Assembly: GCF_023169945.1 (NCBI RefSeq)
Contig: NZ_AP025591.1
Span: 1,572,501-1,636,500, forward strand
Length of the DNA stretch: 64,000 nucleotides
DNA from: Anaeromyxobacter oryzae
GTDB taxonomy: Bacteria > Myxococcota > Myxococcia > Myxococcales > Anaeromyxobacteraceae
Direction of reading: 5' to 3'
Shown here: piece after piece, positions 18,699-27,877 of the stretch
How positions within the stretch are numbered: the stretch's first letter is position 1
How the letters are laid out: each line of letters opens with the position of its first letter
Made by a program: the position numbers and the translations under genes
The notes under the pieces: model-generated
Database searches by the model: none
What the model was told of the DNA's origin: nothing
Seen by the model: only the letters and a program-made list of their open reading frames with translations

Positions 18699-20381
18699 TC
18701 AGACGGCGAAGCGGGTCACGGCGGACGGCCCGCGCCCCTGGGAGAGATCCACGACCTTCACCAAGCGCGGCGTCACGCGGAACAGGGCGCTGTCGCCGAG
18801 CTCGCCCTTCTCCGCCCGCTCCCTGAAGCGCGGGTTCCGCGCTCCGATGAGCTGGATGGCGCGAGCGCGCTCGCGTTCGTCCGACACGGGCTCGGCCTCG
18901 CCGCGGATCTCCACGTTGCGGAAGCTCGGCAGCTCCTGTCGGTCGTGCTGGAAGAGGACGGCGACGTGCCGGTTCACGCCGAGGTGCCGCACCTTCTCGG
19001 AGCTCCGGCTCGTGGAGAAGTAGACCGTGAGGCCGTCAGCGGCGAACGAGGCGAGCACGCGCGTCGCCGGGCCGGTCGTCTCGTCGACCGTCGAGAGGAC
19101 GATGAGAGGGGTCTCGTGCAGGTATTGCGGGATCTGGTTCTTCTCGAGCGCCATGGTTCTGCTCCTTGCTTCGTGGGGGGTGAAGGCCAGGACGAGGAAG
19201 AAGGGTACGAAGATCACGAGGACGGCGTGCGCGGGGACCGCTCGGCTCGCGAGCGCGCAGGCGAGGGGGCCGACCGTGATGCCCAGGCCGGCAGACGCCT
19301 GGAACAGGCTGGAGATCTTGCCCCGCGCCCCGCGCAGCTCGCCGAGGCGCGAGGAGACGAGGACGTGCACGAGCCCCAGGCCGACGCCGAGGACCGCGCC
19401 CGCGGCCGCGAGCGCGGCCGGTCCGGGCGCAAGCGCGGTCCCGAGCGCGCCGGCCGCGGCGATCGCCCCGGCCAGGCGCCGCAGCGCGACCCGACGGGCC
19501 GCCAGCCCGCCCGCGAGGAAGGACGTGAGGATGAAGGCCGCTCCCTCGATGACGAGGATCTGCGAGGCGGCAAGCGGGCCGGCGCCGAGCTCGCGCACGG
19601 CCACGACCACGACGAACGCGCTGAAGGCCGAGAAGCACGCCGCGCCCAGCATCTCGGCCGCGACGACGGGACGGATGGACCGCTCGCGCAGGACCGAGGC
19701 GAGCTCGGCCAGCTGATCCCGGAACCCTCGGGCCGGCGGCGCGGCGCGCGGGCCCCGGTCGTCGAGCACGAGCAGCGACACGACCACCGCGCTGAGGAGC
19801 TGCAGGGCCACGACGACGCCGAATACCGCGCGGAACCCCGCGCTCCGGGCGAGGAATCCGGCGACCAGCGGCCCGAGGAAGGTGAGGCCGATCGACATCG
19901 AGCCCTTGAACCACCCCGCCTTCTCGCGCCCGATCGTCCCCAGGCACGAGAAGAACGCCGCGTTCAGCGCCGTGAAGCGCAGCGGCCCGAGGAGCCCTTC
20001 CGTCCCCATCAGCAGGATCAGCGCGAGCGGCTTGTCGGCGAACGCGATCGCGGCAGCGACGGCGGCGCCGGCGACGCCGCCCACCCGGAACACCTTCCGC
20101 GGGCCGAAGCGATCCACCAGGAAGCCCACCGGCAGGACGAGCAGGAGCATCCCGAGTCCGGCGATCGCCCTGAGCGCGCCGATCTCCGCGTTCGTGGCCT
20201 CGAGTCGCACCGCGTGCAGCGGGACCGCGAGCTGCATCACGCCCGACGCCGTGCCCGCGAGCACGTTCAGCACGACGAACCCCGCGGCGACCGGCGTGCC
20301 GCGCGCCGCGCGTTCGGGGGCCGCGTCCGCGACGAGCGGCGCGTCGACCTCGAGGTGGAATGGCAGGGCATCGGGTTCCAT
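18699..20381 (-). CDS. MFS transporter fused to a PNPOx-like flavin-binding domain
   Basis: A 560-residue protein. Residues 1-405 are a 12-helix major facilitator (motif A-like GFLVDRFGPRKV near 105). Residues about 410-560 form a pyridoxamine-phosphate-oxidase-like split barrel (MALEKNQIPQYL, then ATRVLASFAADGLTVYFSTS and VNRHVAVLFQHDRQELPSFRNV). The junction has an in-frame ATG at 19154 preceded by a near-perfect AAGGAG 8 bases upstream. The flavin domain may therefore also be made alone, or two genes may have fused by loss of a stop. It is in the nitrogenase-like operon, 55 bases after the SDR gene. The MFS half is homologous to the divergent gene at 31915. Confidence 0.8.
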   Translation of the reverse strand: MEPDALPFHLEVDAPLVADAAPERAARGTPVAAGFVVLNVLAGTASGVMQLAVPLHAVRLEATNAEIGALRAIAGLGMLLLVLPVGFLVDRFGPRKVFRVGGVAGAAVAAAIAFADKPLALILLMGTEGLLGPLRFTALNAAFFSCLGTIGREKAGWFKGSMSIGLTFLGPLVAGFLARSAGFRAVFGVVVALQLLSAVVVSLLVLDDRGPRAAPPARGFRDQLAELASVLRERSIRPVVAAEMLGAACFSAFSAFVVVVAVRELGAGPLAASQILVIEGAAFILTSFLAGGLAARRVALRRLAGAIAAAGALGTALAPGPAALAAAGAVLGVGLGLVHVLVSSRLGELRGARGKISSLFQASAGLGITVGPLACALASRAVPAHAVLVIFVPFFLVLAFTPHEARSRTMALEKNQIPQYLHETPLIVLSTVDETTGPATRVLASFAADGLTVYFSTSRSSEKVRHLGVNRHVAVLFQHDRQELPSFRNVEIRGEAEPVSDERERARAIQLIGARNPRFRERAEKGELGDSALFRVTPRLVKVVDLSQGRGPSAVTRFAV

Positions 20382-20436
20382 GACCGTCGTGCGGAGGCCC
20401 TCGCGCTCCCGCGGTAGCGGGCCGCGGTCGCCTCGC

Positions 20437-21225
20437 TCAGGCCTCCAGGGGTCGGCCGCCGATGACGAACCCGCCGCCCGAGACGTCGAGCCGGGCTCCG
20501 GTGACGAACGAGGCCTCGTCCGAGAGGAGCCACACGATGGGGCGCGCCACCTCCTCGGCCGTCGCGATCCGGTTCGCCGGGATCGTGGCGGCGATCGCGG
20601 CGAGCGCCGCCGGATCGTCGGTCACGCGGCGGGTCATCGCGGTGTCGGTGAAGCCCGGTCGGACGGCGTTCACGCGGATGCCGCGCGCCGCCACCTCCTT
20701 CGCGAGCCCGACCGTGAAGGTGTCCACTGCCGCCTTCGACGCGGCGTAGGCGGACGCGCCCGGCCGGCCGCCGATGGTGGCCGCCATCGAGGACACGTTC
20801 ACGATCGCGCCGGCACCGCTCCGGGAGAACCGGGCCACCGCCTCGCGGCTGGCGATGATCGTGCCGGTGACGTTGGTCGCCCAGAGCGCCGCCAGATCCT
20901 CGCCGGTGAAGGTGCCCACCGGCCCGTGCCGCCCCCCGATCCCGGCGCTGTTCACGAGGCCGGCGAGCGGCCGCCCCGGGAAGCGCGCGTCCACCTCGGC
21001 GAACAGCCGGACCACGTCCCCCTCCTTCGCCACGTCCGCGGCGAGCGCGTGGGCCTCGCCGCCCGCGTCCCGGAGCTCCGCGACCAGCGCCGCGGCTGCC
21101 GCCTGCTGCGACCGGTAGGTGATGACGACCGGCCAGCCCCGGGCCACCGACAGCCGCGCCACGGCCGCGCCGATCCCGCTCGAGCCACCCGTCACGAGGA
21201 TCGGGCCGGACGTGCGCGCGGTCAC
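20437..21225 (-). CDS. short-chain dehydrogenase/reductase
   Basis: A 262-residue classical SDR: cofactor loop TGGSSGIG (residues about 12-19), NSAG motif, catalytic Ser (NVSSMAA), and YAASK with catalytic Tyr and Lys. The arrangement after strand 2 (TYRSQQ) points to NADP(H). The start is a GTG at 21225 that overlaps the TGA of the preceding radical SAM gene (GTGA), so translation is coupled. It presumably oxidises or reduces an alcohol/ketone group of the substrate, product or cofactor handled by the nitrogenase-like system. Confidence 0.85.
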   Translation of the reverse strand: MTARTSGPILVTGGSSGIGAAVARLSVARGWPVVITYRSQQAAAAALVAELRDAGGEAHALAADVAKEGDVVRLFAEVDARFPGRPLAGLVNSAGIGGRHGPVGTFTGEDLAALWATNVTGTIIASREAVARFSRSGAGAIVNVSSMAATIGGRPGASAYAASKAAVDTFTVGLAKEVAARGIRVNAVRPGFTDTAMTRRVTDDPAALAAIAATIPANRIATAEEVARPIVWLLSDEASFVTGARLDVSGGGFVIGGRPLEA

Positions 21226-22451
21226 GGGCGCACCTCCGTCGCCGGCCGCACCGTCCCGGTCGCCTGGGCCTTTCGTGGTGCGGGGAGCCGCCCCTCCTCG
21301 ATGCGGTAGATGTCGTGGACGAGGGTGGTCGGCGCCGCGTTCGCGTCGTAGATCTGGTCCCAGGTGAAGCCGACCTTCCGGTAGAGGGCGACGGTCTTTC
21401 TCGCGACGTCGAGGTGCCACTCCGGCTCCGGTGACCGATGCCCCTCGAGCGCCGAGCCGGGGTTCGGGAACCACGCCGGGGAGATCGCGATGATCCCCTT
21501 CGCCGTCAGCGCCTCGATCCCTTCCAGCGTCGACTGCTTGCTCTCGAGCCCGCCCACCATGTTCGAGCGCACCCGGCCGCGACCGAACACGCCGACGGCG
21601 TGCTCGAGCGCCGCGATCCAGTGCTTCTGGCCGCCGCACAGCTGCTCCTTGCCGGGGCAGTACGCCCGGAAGAAGTGCTCGTTCCAGACCTCGATGTTGA
21701 TCGCGAGGGTGCGGTAGCCGACCTCCTTGTACTTCTCGATGATGCTGAGGTCCTGCGGCGCGCCGATGCAGGCGGTGCCGTTGAAGTCCTCGAGGCCGGT
21801 CTGCTCCTTGATGCTCTCGGCGACGTCCAGGTAGTAGTCCACCTCGCGCCGCTCCGGGACGAAGCCCCCGCTGATCGTGAGGTGGCGCGCGCCCTCGGCG
21901 TACGCCGCGGCGATCGTCTCGCCGATCTGGCGCGGGTACTTCCACCGGACCCCTTCGGCGTCGCCGTAGGTGTCGCGGGTCGCGTTGATGTTGCAGAAGA
22001 GGCAGTCCTTGCCGGTGGACTTGAGCGAGCATTCGTTGCTGTAGGCGACGAACACGACGCCGTCGGTGTTGTGCACCGCGACGGTCCGCATCTGCGTGCC
22101 GTCCGAGGTCTCCTGGCGGTAGTAACGGGGCCGCTTCGCGAACTCGACCGGAATGGCCTCGCCGTCGCGGCGCACGAGGAAGAAGCGCTTGCCGTCGCGC
22201 TCGAGCCGGTTCGGCGACCGGCGGTTGTAGTTGAAGAGCGCGACGAGCCCGTGCGGCAGGACGAGGTACGGGGGCAGCTCGAGGCCGACGTGCGTGTCGG
22301 TGTCGTACTCGAAGAGGCAGTGGACCTGCTCCTGGTGCTCTCCGCCCACGTCGGCGTGGTCGAAGATCGCGGGGTCGAAGGTGATGCCCTCCTGGCTGAC
22401 GTGGGCCTTCAGCTCGAGCTCGCGGTACTGCGCTTCCTTCAGGCTGGACAT
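21222..22451 (-). CDS. radical SAM-like protein with C-x8-C-x2-C motif (second paralogue)
   Basis: A 409-residue paralogue of the protein at 17415. The cluster motif is NEC-SLKSTGKD-CLFC (Cys 141, 150, 153), followed by the same barrel-like segments (SGGFVPERREVDYYLDVAESI, NGTACIGAP, GRVRSNMVGG). The N-terminal EQVHCLF cysteine (Cys 45) is shared. GAGGAG lies 8 bases before the ATG. It follows the K-like subunit by 12 bases and overlaps the SDR gene. Two paralogues in one operon suggest two steps of a cofactor assembly or substrate modification pathway, or a heterodimer. Spacing C-x8-C-x2-C is conserved in both, so it is not a sequencing error. Confidence 0.82.
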   Translation of the reverse strand: MSSLKEAQYRELELKAHVSQEGITFDPAIFDHADVGGEHQEQVHCLFEYDTDTHVGLELPPYLVLPHGLVALFNYNRRSPNRLERDGKRFFLVRRDGEAIPVEFAKRPRYYRQETSDGTQMRTVAVHNTDGVVFVAYSNECSLKSTGKDCLFCNINATRDTYGDAEGVRWKYPRQIGETIAAAYAEGARHLTISGGFVPERREVDYYLDVAESIKEQTGLEDFNGTACIGAPQDLSIIEKYKEVGYRTLAINIEVWNEHFFRAYCPGKEQLCGGQKHWIAALEHAVGVFGRGRVRSNMVGGLESKQSTLEGIEALTAKGIIAISPAWFPNPGSALEGHRSPEPEWHLDVARKTVALYRKVGFTWDQIYDANAAPTTLVHDIYRIEEGRLPAPRKAQATGTVRPATEVRP

Positions 22452-22463
22452 GGACGTTGCTCC

Positions 22464-23870
22464 TCAGGCGTGGGGGACGTGGACGACTTCGAGCGCCGGC
22501 GGCCCGTGCCGCCGGTGCAGTTCGGGTTCGTGCAGCGCGGCCGCCGGGGCGCCGCGCGCACCGGGCTCGCTCCGGGCGCGCCGCACGGCCGACAGGATGC
22601 TCTCGACGAGGTGGAGGGCGCCGTCGACGCCGGCGTGGCTCCGCCGGAGCACCGCCGAGGCGCGCAGCGGCGCCGCGGTCTCGACGTGCGCGGCGCCGAG
22701 CTCGCGGGCGACCGCCGCCTCGAGGGCGCTGCCGAGCACCAGCTCAGGCGCGGCGGCGCGCAGCTCGGCCTCGATCTCGCGCCGGCTCGCCAGGAACGCG
22801 ACCGCGGCTCCGGGACCGGCGACGGCCTGCACCGCCTCGAGGATCGACGCGCGGCGCTCGGCGGGCGGCTCGTCGGTGACGATCACGCGCTCGACCTGCT
22901 GCCCGAGGGTGCCGGCGAGGAACCGCGCCTGCCCCACGGCGCCCGCGGTGCCTCCCACGACCGCGACGCGCTCCAGCACGTCGCCGAGGAGCAGGCTCGC
23001 GCTCGCCCGGCTCAGGAAGTGGCGCAGCCTGCGGTCGAGCCCCGCGCGCGCCGCCTCGACGGCGGAGGGATCGAGCCCGAGCGCCTGGGCGATCCGCTCC
23101 AGGAGGAGACCCGCGTCCCGGCTGCCGACCGGGACCCAGCCGAGATCGACCACCGGCGTGCCATTCCGATCCGCGAGGAGCTCGGCGGCCGCGTGGCCCC
23201 AGGGCGAGAGCACCACGTTCACTCGTGCCCGCGGCGCCTGCCGCCACGCGGTGAGCCCCTGGTCCAGGCCGACGAGGCGGTTCGTCTGCAGGCCGAGCTC
23301 GCCCAGGACGGCCTCGAGCTCGAGGAGGTCGCCGTCCCAGGTCGGATCCTGGCCCGGCACCACGCCGAGGAGGTTCACGTCGGGAGCGGGCCCGCGGGCG
23401 TCGTCGGGGAAGAGCCCGGGCAGCTGGTCCAGCAGCGATCGCGCCGCCGCGGCGGCGCCGCTCCAGCCGTGCCCCTTGAACCCGGGGGTCGCGATGCCGA
23501 GCACCGGGAAGCGCTGATCACGCGCCTCCTTCACCATGGCCGGAACATCGTCGCCGACGATCTCGGGAACGCAGCCGGTGACGACGACGTACACCTCGCC
23601 GTCCTGCACCTTGACGGTGTTCTTGATCTGCTCGCGCAGGCGCGCCGTGCCGCCGAAGACGACCTGCTTCTCCTGCAGCACGGTGGCGCTGAGCTCCTGG
23701 GTGCCCGTCGAGAGCTCGCCGTGTCCGCCCGCGAACGCCTCGGTCGACGTCCGGGCCCCGACGCCGCACCCCGGGCTCGCGTGCAGGACGGGCACGATGC
23801 CAGCGACGGCCTCGAGCAGGCGCAGCGCACCGTGCAGCGCGCAGCCGCTGCGATCCTCGTGAATGGGCAT
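22464..23870 (-). CDS. nitrogenase-like component 1 subunit with three cluster cysteines
   Basis: A 468-residue NifD/NifK superfamily protein. Three cysteines occupy the P-cluster positions: Cys 10 (SGCALHG), Cys 35 (HASPGCG) and Cys 100 (VTGCVPEIVGDD); spacings 25 and 65 resemble NifD (26 and 66). The VVFGGTARLREQI helix and the GDD after the third Cys are classic. The segment that holds the FeMo-cofactor Cys275 in NifD reads NVVLSPWGHAAAELL here, with no Cys. With the partner subunit's single Cys this would give four ligands for one [4Fe-4S] cluster, as in COR. It begins 2 bases after the D-like gene, with GAGG inside that gene's end. Confidence 0.85.
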   Translation of the reverse strand: MPIHEDRSGCALHGALRLLEAVAGIVPVLHASPGCGVGARTSTEAFAGGHGELSTGTQELSATVLQEKQVVFGGTARLREQIKNTVKVQDGEVYVVVTGCVPEIVGDDVPAMVKEARDQRFPVLGIATPGFKGHGWSGAAAAARSLLDQLPGLFPDDARGPAPDVNLLGVVPGQDPTWDGDLLELEAVLGELGLQTNRLVGLDQGLTAWRQAPRARVNVVLSPWGHAAAELLADRNGTPVVDLGWVPVGSRDAGLLLERIAQALGLDPSAVEAARAGLDRRLRHFLSRASASLLLGDVLERVAVVGGTAGAVGQARFLAGTLGQQVERVIVTDEPPAERRASILEAVQAVAGPGAAVAFLASRREIEAELRAAAPELVLGSALEAAVARELGAAHVETAAPLRASAVLRRSHAGVDGALHLVESILSAVRRARSEPGARGAPAAALHEPELHRRHGPPALEVVHVPHA

Positions 23871-23872
23871 CG

Positions 23873-25279
23873 TCACTTCACCTCGTGCTTGATGAACCAG
23901 TGGGTGCTCTTCGAGAGCCAGCCGGCGGCGTAGCTCCCCTCCCCGCCGTCGGCGAGGAACCGCGCGAAGCCGGGATTCGCGAGCCGTCGTGCGATGGCCG
24001 CCGCGACCCGCTCCACGCCGGCGTAGCCGAGGAGCGGCACGCGCTGCAGATCGAGGACGGGGATGCCGAGCCGGAGCGCGTGAACCGCGGCATTCCCACG
24101 CGTGATGCAGAGCGCCGGCCGCAGGGATCGCAGCAGGTTCACCTCCTCGAAGGCCTGCCCCTCCCCGACCAGCACCGGGAGGTCGGGCTGGCCCGCCGCG
24201 AGCTCCTTCAGGCGCGAGAGGTGGCGCGGCCCGACGGACGGGACCGAGAGCCCGGACAGCGAGAGCCCCAGCTCTCGCAGGAGCTCGGCCGCGGCGAGCG
24301 CGGCGGACGCCGGCAGGTTCACGAACACCCGCGCGCCCGCGTGACGCGCCAGGCTCGCGCGCACCCCCGCGAGCGCGCGGGCGTGCCGCGCCGCGACCGC
24401 CGCCGCCTGCGCCTCCTGGCCCGTGGCCGCGCCGATCCGCGCCAGCCACCGCGTCGTGCCCGAGATCCCGACGGGCGGCGGCGACTCGAGGTACGGGACA
24501 CCGCGCAGCTGCCGGAGCGCCTCCCCGGCGTACTCCGACTCGTCGGGGTCGATCGAGACCGACAGGCGCGCGTGCACCGCCTCGCCGAGGCTCGCCACCG
24601 GCGCGTGGCGCGGGAACGACCCGGCGGCCACGCCGACCTCGCCGATCAGCGCGCGGAGGTGGGCCAGCTCCTCCTGGCCCTCGGCGAGCGCGATCAGGTT
24701 CACGTGATCACCGGCGCCGCCGTGCCGGTGCGGGAGCAGGTGCTTCACCAGGGCGTGCACCGTCACGTCGTGCCCGGTGCTGCCGAGCTTCGAGCGGAAG
24801 CCGTCCGTGTACACGGGCGCGATGGGGACGTTCAGCTCCTCGCGCAGCTCGGCCGCCACGGACTCCAGATCGTCGTTGTTGATCGCCACCACGGGGGTCG
24901 CGAGGACGGCGATCGCCCGCGGCGCATGCTCCCGGCGCAGGCGGAGGATGGCGTCGCGCAGCTTCGCGTCGCCGCCCATGATCGAGTCGCGCTGGGTGAG
25001 CCCGGTGACGATCCAGGGGGTCGCCGGCCCGTCGGCGTGCAGGGTCGCTGCGCAGCCCGCCGGGCCGTGGATCACGAGGCCCAGGCCCTCGATGGTGCGG
25101 AGGAGGTCGAGGGCACGCTGGAGATCGCTCGGGCGGTCCTGGGCGAAGGTGCGGACACGCTGGGCGAGCCCAGCCTCCCCCTCGCGCGCCAGGGCGCCGA
25201 TCGCGCCGGCGAAGGCTCCGATGTCGCCGGTACGCTTCTCGCGGACGGGGGCGGTGCGCTGCTGGATCGAGATGGTCAT
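23873..25279 (-). CDS. nitrogenase-like component 1 subunit with one cluster cysteine
   Basis: A 468-residue NifD/NifK superfamily protein. Only the middle P-cluster cysteine remains (HGPAGCAA, Cys 76). The first is absent, and the third position reads VLATPVVAINNDD, with Thr 128 where nitrogenases have Cys. TQRDSIMGGDAKLRDAI is the typical NifD-like helix. Near the C-terminus the region equivalent to NifD His442 reads ALCITRGNAAVHALRLGIPVL with no matching His, so a FeMo-type cofactor could not be bound in the usual way. GGAGAGGG precedes the ATG at 25279. It lies between the H-like gene and the three-Cys subunit. Confidence 0.85.
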   Translation of the reverse strand: MTISIQQRTAPVREKRTGDIGAFAGAIGALAREGEAGLAQRVRTFAQDRPSDLQRALDLLRTIEGLGLVIHGPAGCAATLHADGPATPWIVTGLTQRDSIMGGDAKLRDAILRLRREHAPRAIAVLATPVVAINNDDLESVAAELREELNVPIAPVYTDGFRSKLGSTGHDVTVHALVKHLLPHRHGGAGDHVNLIALAEGQEELAHLRALIGEVGVAAGSFPRHAPVASLGEAVHARLSVSIDPDESEYAGEALRQLRGVPYLESPPPVGISGTTRWLARIGAATGQEAQAAAVAARHARALAGVRASLARHAGARVFVNLPASAALAAAELLRELGLSLSGLSVPSVGPRHLSRLKELAAGQPDLPVLVGEGQAFEEVNLLRSLRPALCITRGNAAVHALRLGIPVLDLQRVPLLGYAGVERVAAAIARRLANPGFARFLADGGEGSYAAGWLSKSTHWFIKHEVK

Positions 25280-25293
25280 GTTGCCCTCTCCGC

Positions 25294-26169
25294 TCAGATC
25301 CCCGCGGCCTTCGCCGCGACGATGCCCTGCTCGCTCTCGAGGAGGACGTTCCCCCACTTGCGGGCCCAGGCGCGCAGGTCGTTCACCGCGAGCGGTCTCG
25401 GGATCACCGCGGTGGTGTCGGCGAGCACCTTGCTCGCGAGCTGGCGATAGACGTCGGCCTGGGGCGAGCGCGGGCTCGCCTCGATGACGGTCTGGCCGCA
25501 CAGCTCGGCCTGCGCGACGGTGGTGGATCGGGGGACGTACTGGACGGCCCGCGTCCCCGTCGTCTCGGCGAAGTCGTCGATGAGCGATCGGGCGTACGGC
25601 TGGGAGATGCTGTTGGCGATGATGCCGCCCAGCCTCGCCCCGCCCGACGGCGCGTACTTGGCGATGGCGCGGAAGAGGTTGTTGGCGGCGTAGATGGCCA
25701 TGAAGTCGGCCGACGACACGACGTACACGCGGTCCGTCAGGCCCTCGCGGATGGGCACCGCGAAACCGCCGCAGACGACGTCGCCGAGGACGTCGTAGAG
25801 GACGACGTCGGGCTTGAACTCCTCGAAGAGGCGGAGCTCGCGGAGGAGCTCGATCGCCGCGTTGATGCCCCGCCCCGCGCAGCCCACGCCCGGCACGGGA
25901 CCGCCCGCCTCGATGCAGAGGACCCCGCCGAAGCCGACGCGGGAGACGTCCGACAGCTGGATCCTCCCGCCGTCGCGCGTCGCGTCGAGCACGGTGGGCA
26001 GGTAGGTGCCTCCGCGCAGCGTGCTCGTGGAGTCGCTCTTCGGATCGCAGCCGATCTGGATGACGCGGCGCCCGGCGTCGGCGAGCGCCGCCGCGAGGTT
26101 GGAGGTGGTGGTGGACTTGCCGATGCCACCCTTTCCGTAGATGGCGATGTGCTGCGGTCGGTCGGTCAT
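25294..26169 (-). CDS. NifH/BchL-family ATP-dependent reductase
   Basis: A 291-residue iron protein. The P-loop is GKGGIGKST (residues 12-20), the switch I region is CDPKSDST, and the two [4Fe-4S] ligand cysteines are at 97 (GVGCAGRG) and 133 (VVCGGFA), almost exactly the NifH positions 97 and 132. It therefore should form a homodimer with one bridging cluster and deliver single electrons to the component-1 subunits at the cost of ATP. AGGAAAG precedes the ATG. It is downstream of the ABC transporter ATPase (53 bases) and 14 bases before the D-like gene. Sequence details cannot assign it to N2 fixation; no nifB, nifE or nifN is in the window. Confidence 0.92.
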   Translation of the reverse strand: MTDRPQHIAIYGKGGIGKSTTTSNLAAALADAGRRVIQIGCDPKSDSTSTLRGGTYLPTVLDATRDGGRIQLSDVSRVGFGGVLCIEAGGPVPGVGCAGRGINAAIELLRELRLFEEFKPDVVLYDVLGDVVCGGFAVPIREGLTDRVYVVSSADFMAIYAANNLFRAIAKYAPSGGARLGGIIANSISQPYARSLIDDFAETTGTRAVQYVPRSTTVAQAELCGQTVIEASPRSPQADVYRQLASKVLADTTAVIPRPLAVNDLRAWARKWGNVLLESEQGIVAAKAAGI

Positions 26170-26222
26170 TTGCGCGTCTTTCCTGGCGGTGGAGGGGCGT
26201 CGGGTCCGGGCCGGATCCGGGC

Positions 26223-27041
26223 TCAGATCTCGAACTCGATGTCGGACTCCGCGGCCGTGAAGAACTCGCCGTAGATCCGCTTGCGGACCGAGACGAACGC
26301 GCCGGAGCTGCGGTCGCGCGGGCGCGGCAGATCGACGTGGACGAGCTTGCGGATCGTCCCGGGGCGGTTCGACATGACGGCGACCCGGTCCCCGAGATAG
26401 ACCGCCTCGTCGATGTCATGGGTGACGAGGACGACGGTGGACCGCTCCACCTCCCAGATCCGGAGCAGCTCCTGCTGCATCTGGATCCTGGTGAGGGCGT
26501 CGAGCGCGCCGAATGGCTCGTCGAGCAGGAGGACCCGGGGCTTGTTCACGAGCACCCGGGCGATCGCGGCGCGCTGGGCCATGCCGCCCGAGAGCTGGTG
26601 GGGGTAGGCCTTCTCGAACCCGGAGAGCCCGACGACCTCGATGGCCTCGGCGATCCGCCTGCGTGCCTCCGCCTTCGGGAGCCGGCCGAGGGCGAAGCCG
26701 ACGTTCCGCTCGACCGTGAGCCACGGCAGGAGCCGGCTGTCCTGGAACATGATGCCCCGCTCCAGCGAGGGTCCGCTGATCGGAGCGCCGTCCACGGTGA
26801 CGGTGCCGGCGTCGTTCCGCTCGAGCCCCGCCACGATCCGGAGGAAAGTGCTCTTGCCGCAGCCGCTGCCGCCGATGATCGAGAGGAACTCACCGGGCCG
26901 GACGTCGACGTCCACGCCTCGCAGCGCGACGACCTCGTTCCCGTTCGCGTTGAAGCTCTTCCCGATGCCGGTGGCCTTGATGGGTGGCGCCTCGGGGGCG
27001 GCGGATTGGAGAACGCGGCGGGCGATGGTCGTGGTGGTCAT
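26223..27041 (-). CDS. ABC transporter ATPase, SsuB/TauB/NrtD type
   Basis: A 272-residue ATPase. Walker A is GGSGCGKST (residues about 58-66), the Q-loop is [13 protein letters not shown], the signature is [15 protein letters not shown], Walker B is [12 protein letters not shown], and the H-loop is [16 protein letters not shown] and [10 protein letters not shown] are typical of the sulfonate/taurine/nitrate subfamily. It is the energy subunit for the two permeases and the periplasmic binding protein encoded just upstream and sits immediately before the nitrogenase-like HDK genes, so the imported compound is likely the substrate or a precursor. Confidence 0.9.
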   Translation of the reverse strand: MTTTTIARRVLQSAAPEAPPIKATGIGKSFNANGNEVVALRGVDVDVRPGEFLSIIGGSGCGKSTFLRIVAGLERNDAGTVTVDGAPISGPSLERGIMFQDSRLLPWLTVERNVGFALGRLPKAEARRRIAEAIEVVGLSGFEKAYPHQLSGGMAQRAAIARVLVNKPRVLLLDEPFGALDALTRIQMQQELLRIWEVERSTVVLVTHDIDEAVYLGDRVAVMSNRPGTIRKLVHVDLPRPRDRSSGAFVSVRKRIYGEFFTAAESDIEFEI

Positions 27042-27068
27042 GGGGCAGGCTCCTGGGGCGCGCCGTCC

Positions 27069-27866
27069 TCAGGCGCTCGTCGCCGGACGCGCGGGGCGCC
27101 AGCGGAGGACGTGGCGCTCGACCGCGCCGATCGCGGTGGTCAGGCCGAAGCCGATGAGCCCGTTCACCGCGATGCCCACCAGCACGAGGTCCATCCGGCC
27201 GAGGGCGCGGCCTTCGATGAGGGTGCGGGACGCGCCGGGGGCGATCTGGAGGAAGAACTCCGCCCCGAACGTCGCCAGCCACGCGGTGACGAGGGCGAGG
27301 TGCAGGCCGGTGAGGATCTGCGGCGCAGCGTACGGAAGGAGGAGCCCGGTGACGAACTTCAGGCGCCCGAGCTCCAGGACACGCGCGAGCTCGACGTGCT
27401 CGCGCGGCAGGGCATGCACGCCCTCGAAGGTGTTGATCACCACGGGGGTCACCGCCGCCACGGCGACGAAGGCGATCTTGGTGGACTCGCCGCCGCCGAA
27501 CCAGGCGGAGAGGAGCGGGATCCAGGCGAACACCGCGACCTGGCGGTACGCGTGAAAGCTCGGGCCGACGAGGCGATCGGCCCAGCGCGACACGCCGAGG
27601 ACCGTCCCGAGGATCACGCCTGCGGCCGCAGCGAGCGTGAAGCCGCACGCGGTGCGGCCGAGGCTCGCGGCGACGCCGGACCAGAAGTTCGGCACCGTGA
27701 GCTCCGTCCATGCGGTCCTCGCGACGAGCGCGGGCGAGGGCACGAGGTCCGGGTTCACGAGGCGCGCGCTGCTCGCGACGGACCACGCGGCGATGACGAC
27801 GAGCGGCAGCGCCAGCGCTCGGCGGTCCTGCAGGGGAAGCGCGACGGCACGGGATACGGTGGCCAT
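27069..27866 (-). CDS. ABC transporter permease, SsuC/TauC type (second)
   Basis: A 265-residue permease with six helices. The ATPase-contact EAA loop reads HVELARVLELGRLKFVTGLLLPYAAPQILTG in part, typical of the BPD_transp_1 family. The start at 27866 is 11 bases after the stop of the first permease gene. The two permeases are only distantly similar, so the transporter is probably a heterodimer, unlike SsuC or TauC homodimers. Confidence 0.85.
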   Translation of the reverse strand: MATVSRAVALPLQDRRALALPLVVIAAWSVASSARLVNPDLVPSPALVARTAWTELTVPNFWSGVAASLGRTACGFTLAAAAGVILGTVLGVSRWADRLVGPSFHAYRQVAVFAWIPLLSAWFGGGESTKIAFVAVAAVTPVVINTFEGVHALPREHVELARVLELGRLKFVTGLLLPYAAPQILTGLHLALVTAWLATFGAEFFLQIAPGASRTLIEGRALGRMDLVLVGIAVNGLIGFGLTTAIGAVERHVLRWRPARPATSA

Positions 27867-27877
27867 GGTCGGTCTCC

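Noticed and set aside
23873..26169. Interpretation of the NifH/D/K-like genes as molybdenum nitrogenase for N2 fixation
   Set aside because: The D-like subunit lacks two P-cluster cysteines and the FeMo-cofactor ligands, and no nifB, nifE, nifN or nif regulators are nearby.
23873..26169. Assignment to methylthio-alkane reductase (MarHDK)
   Set aside because: Sulfur context is suggestive, but the cysteine pattern does not fit an enzyme with full P-cluster and a FeMoco-like centre, and no NifB-like MarB is present. Kept only as a functional analogy.
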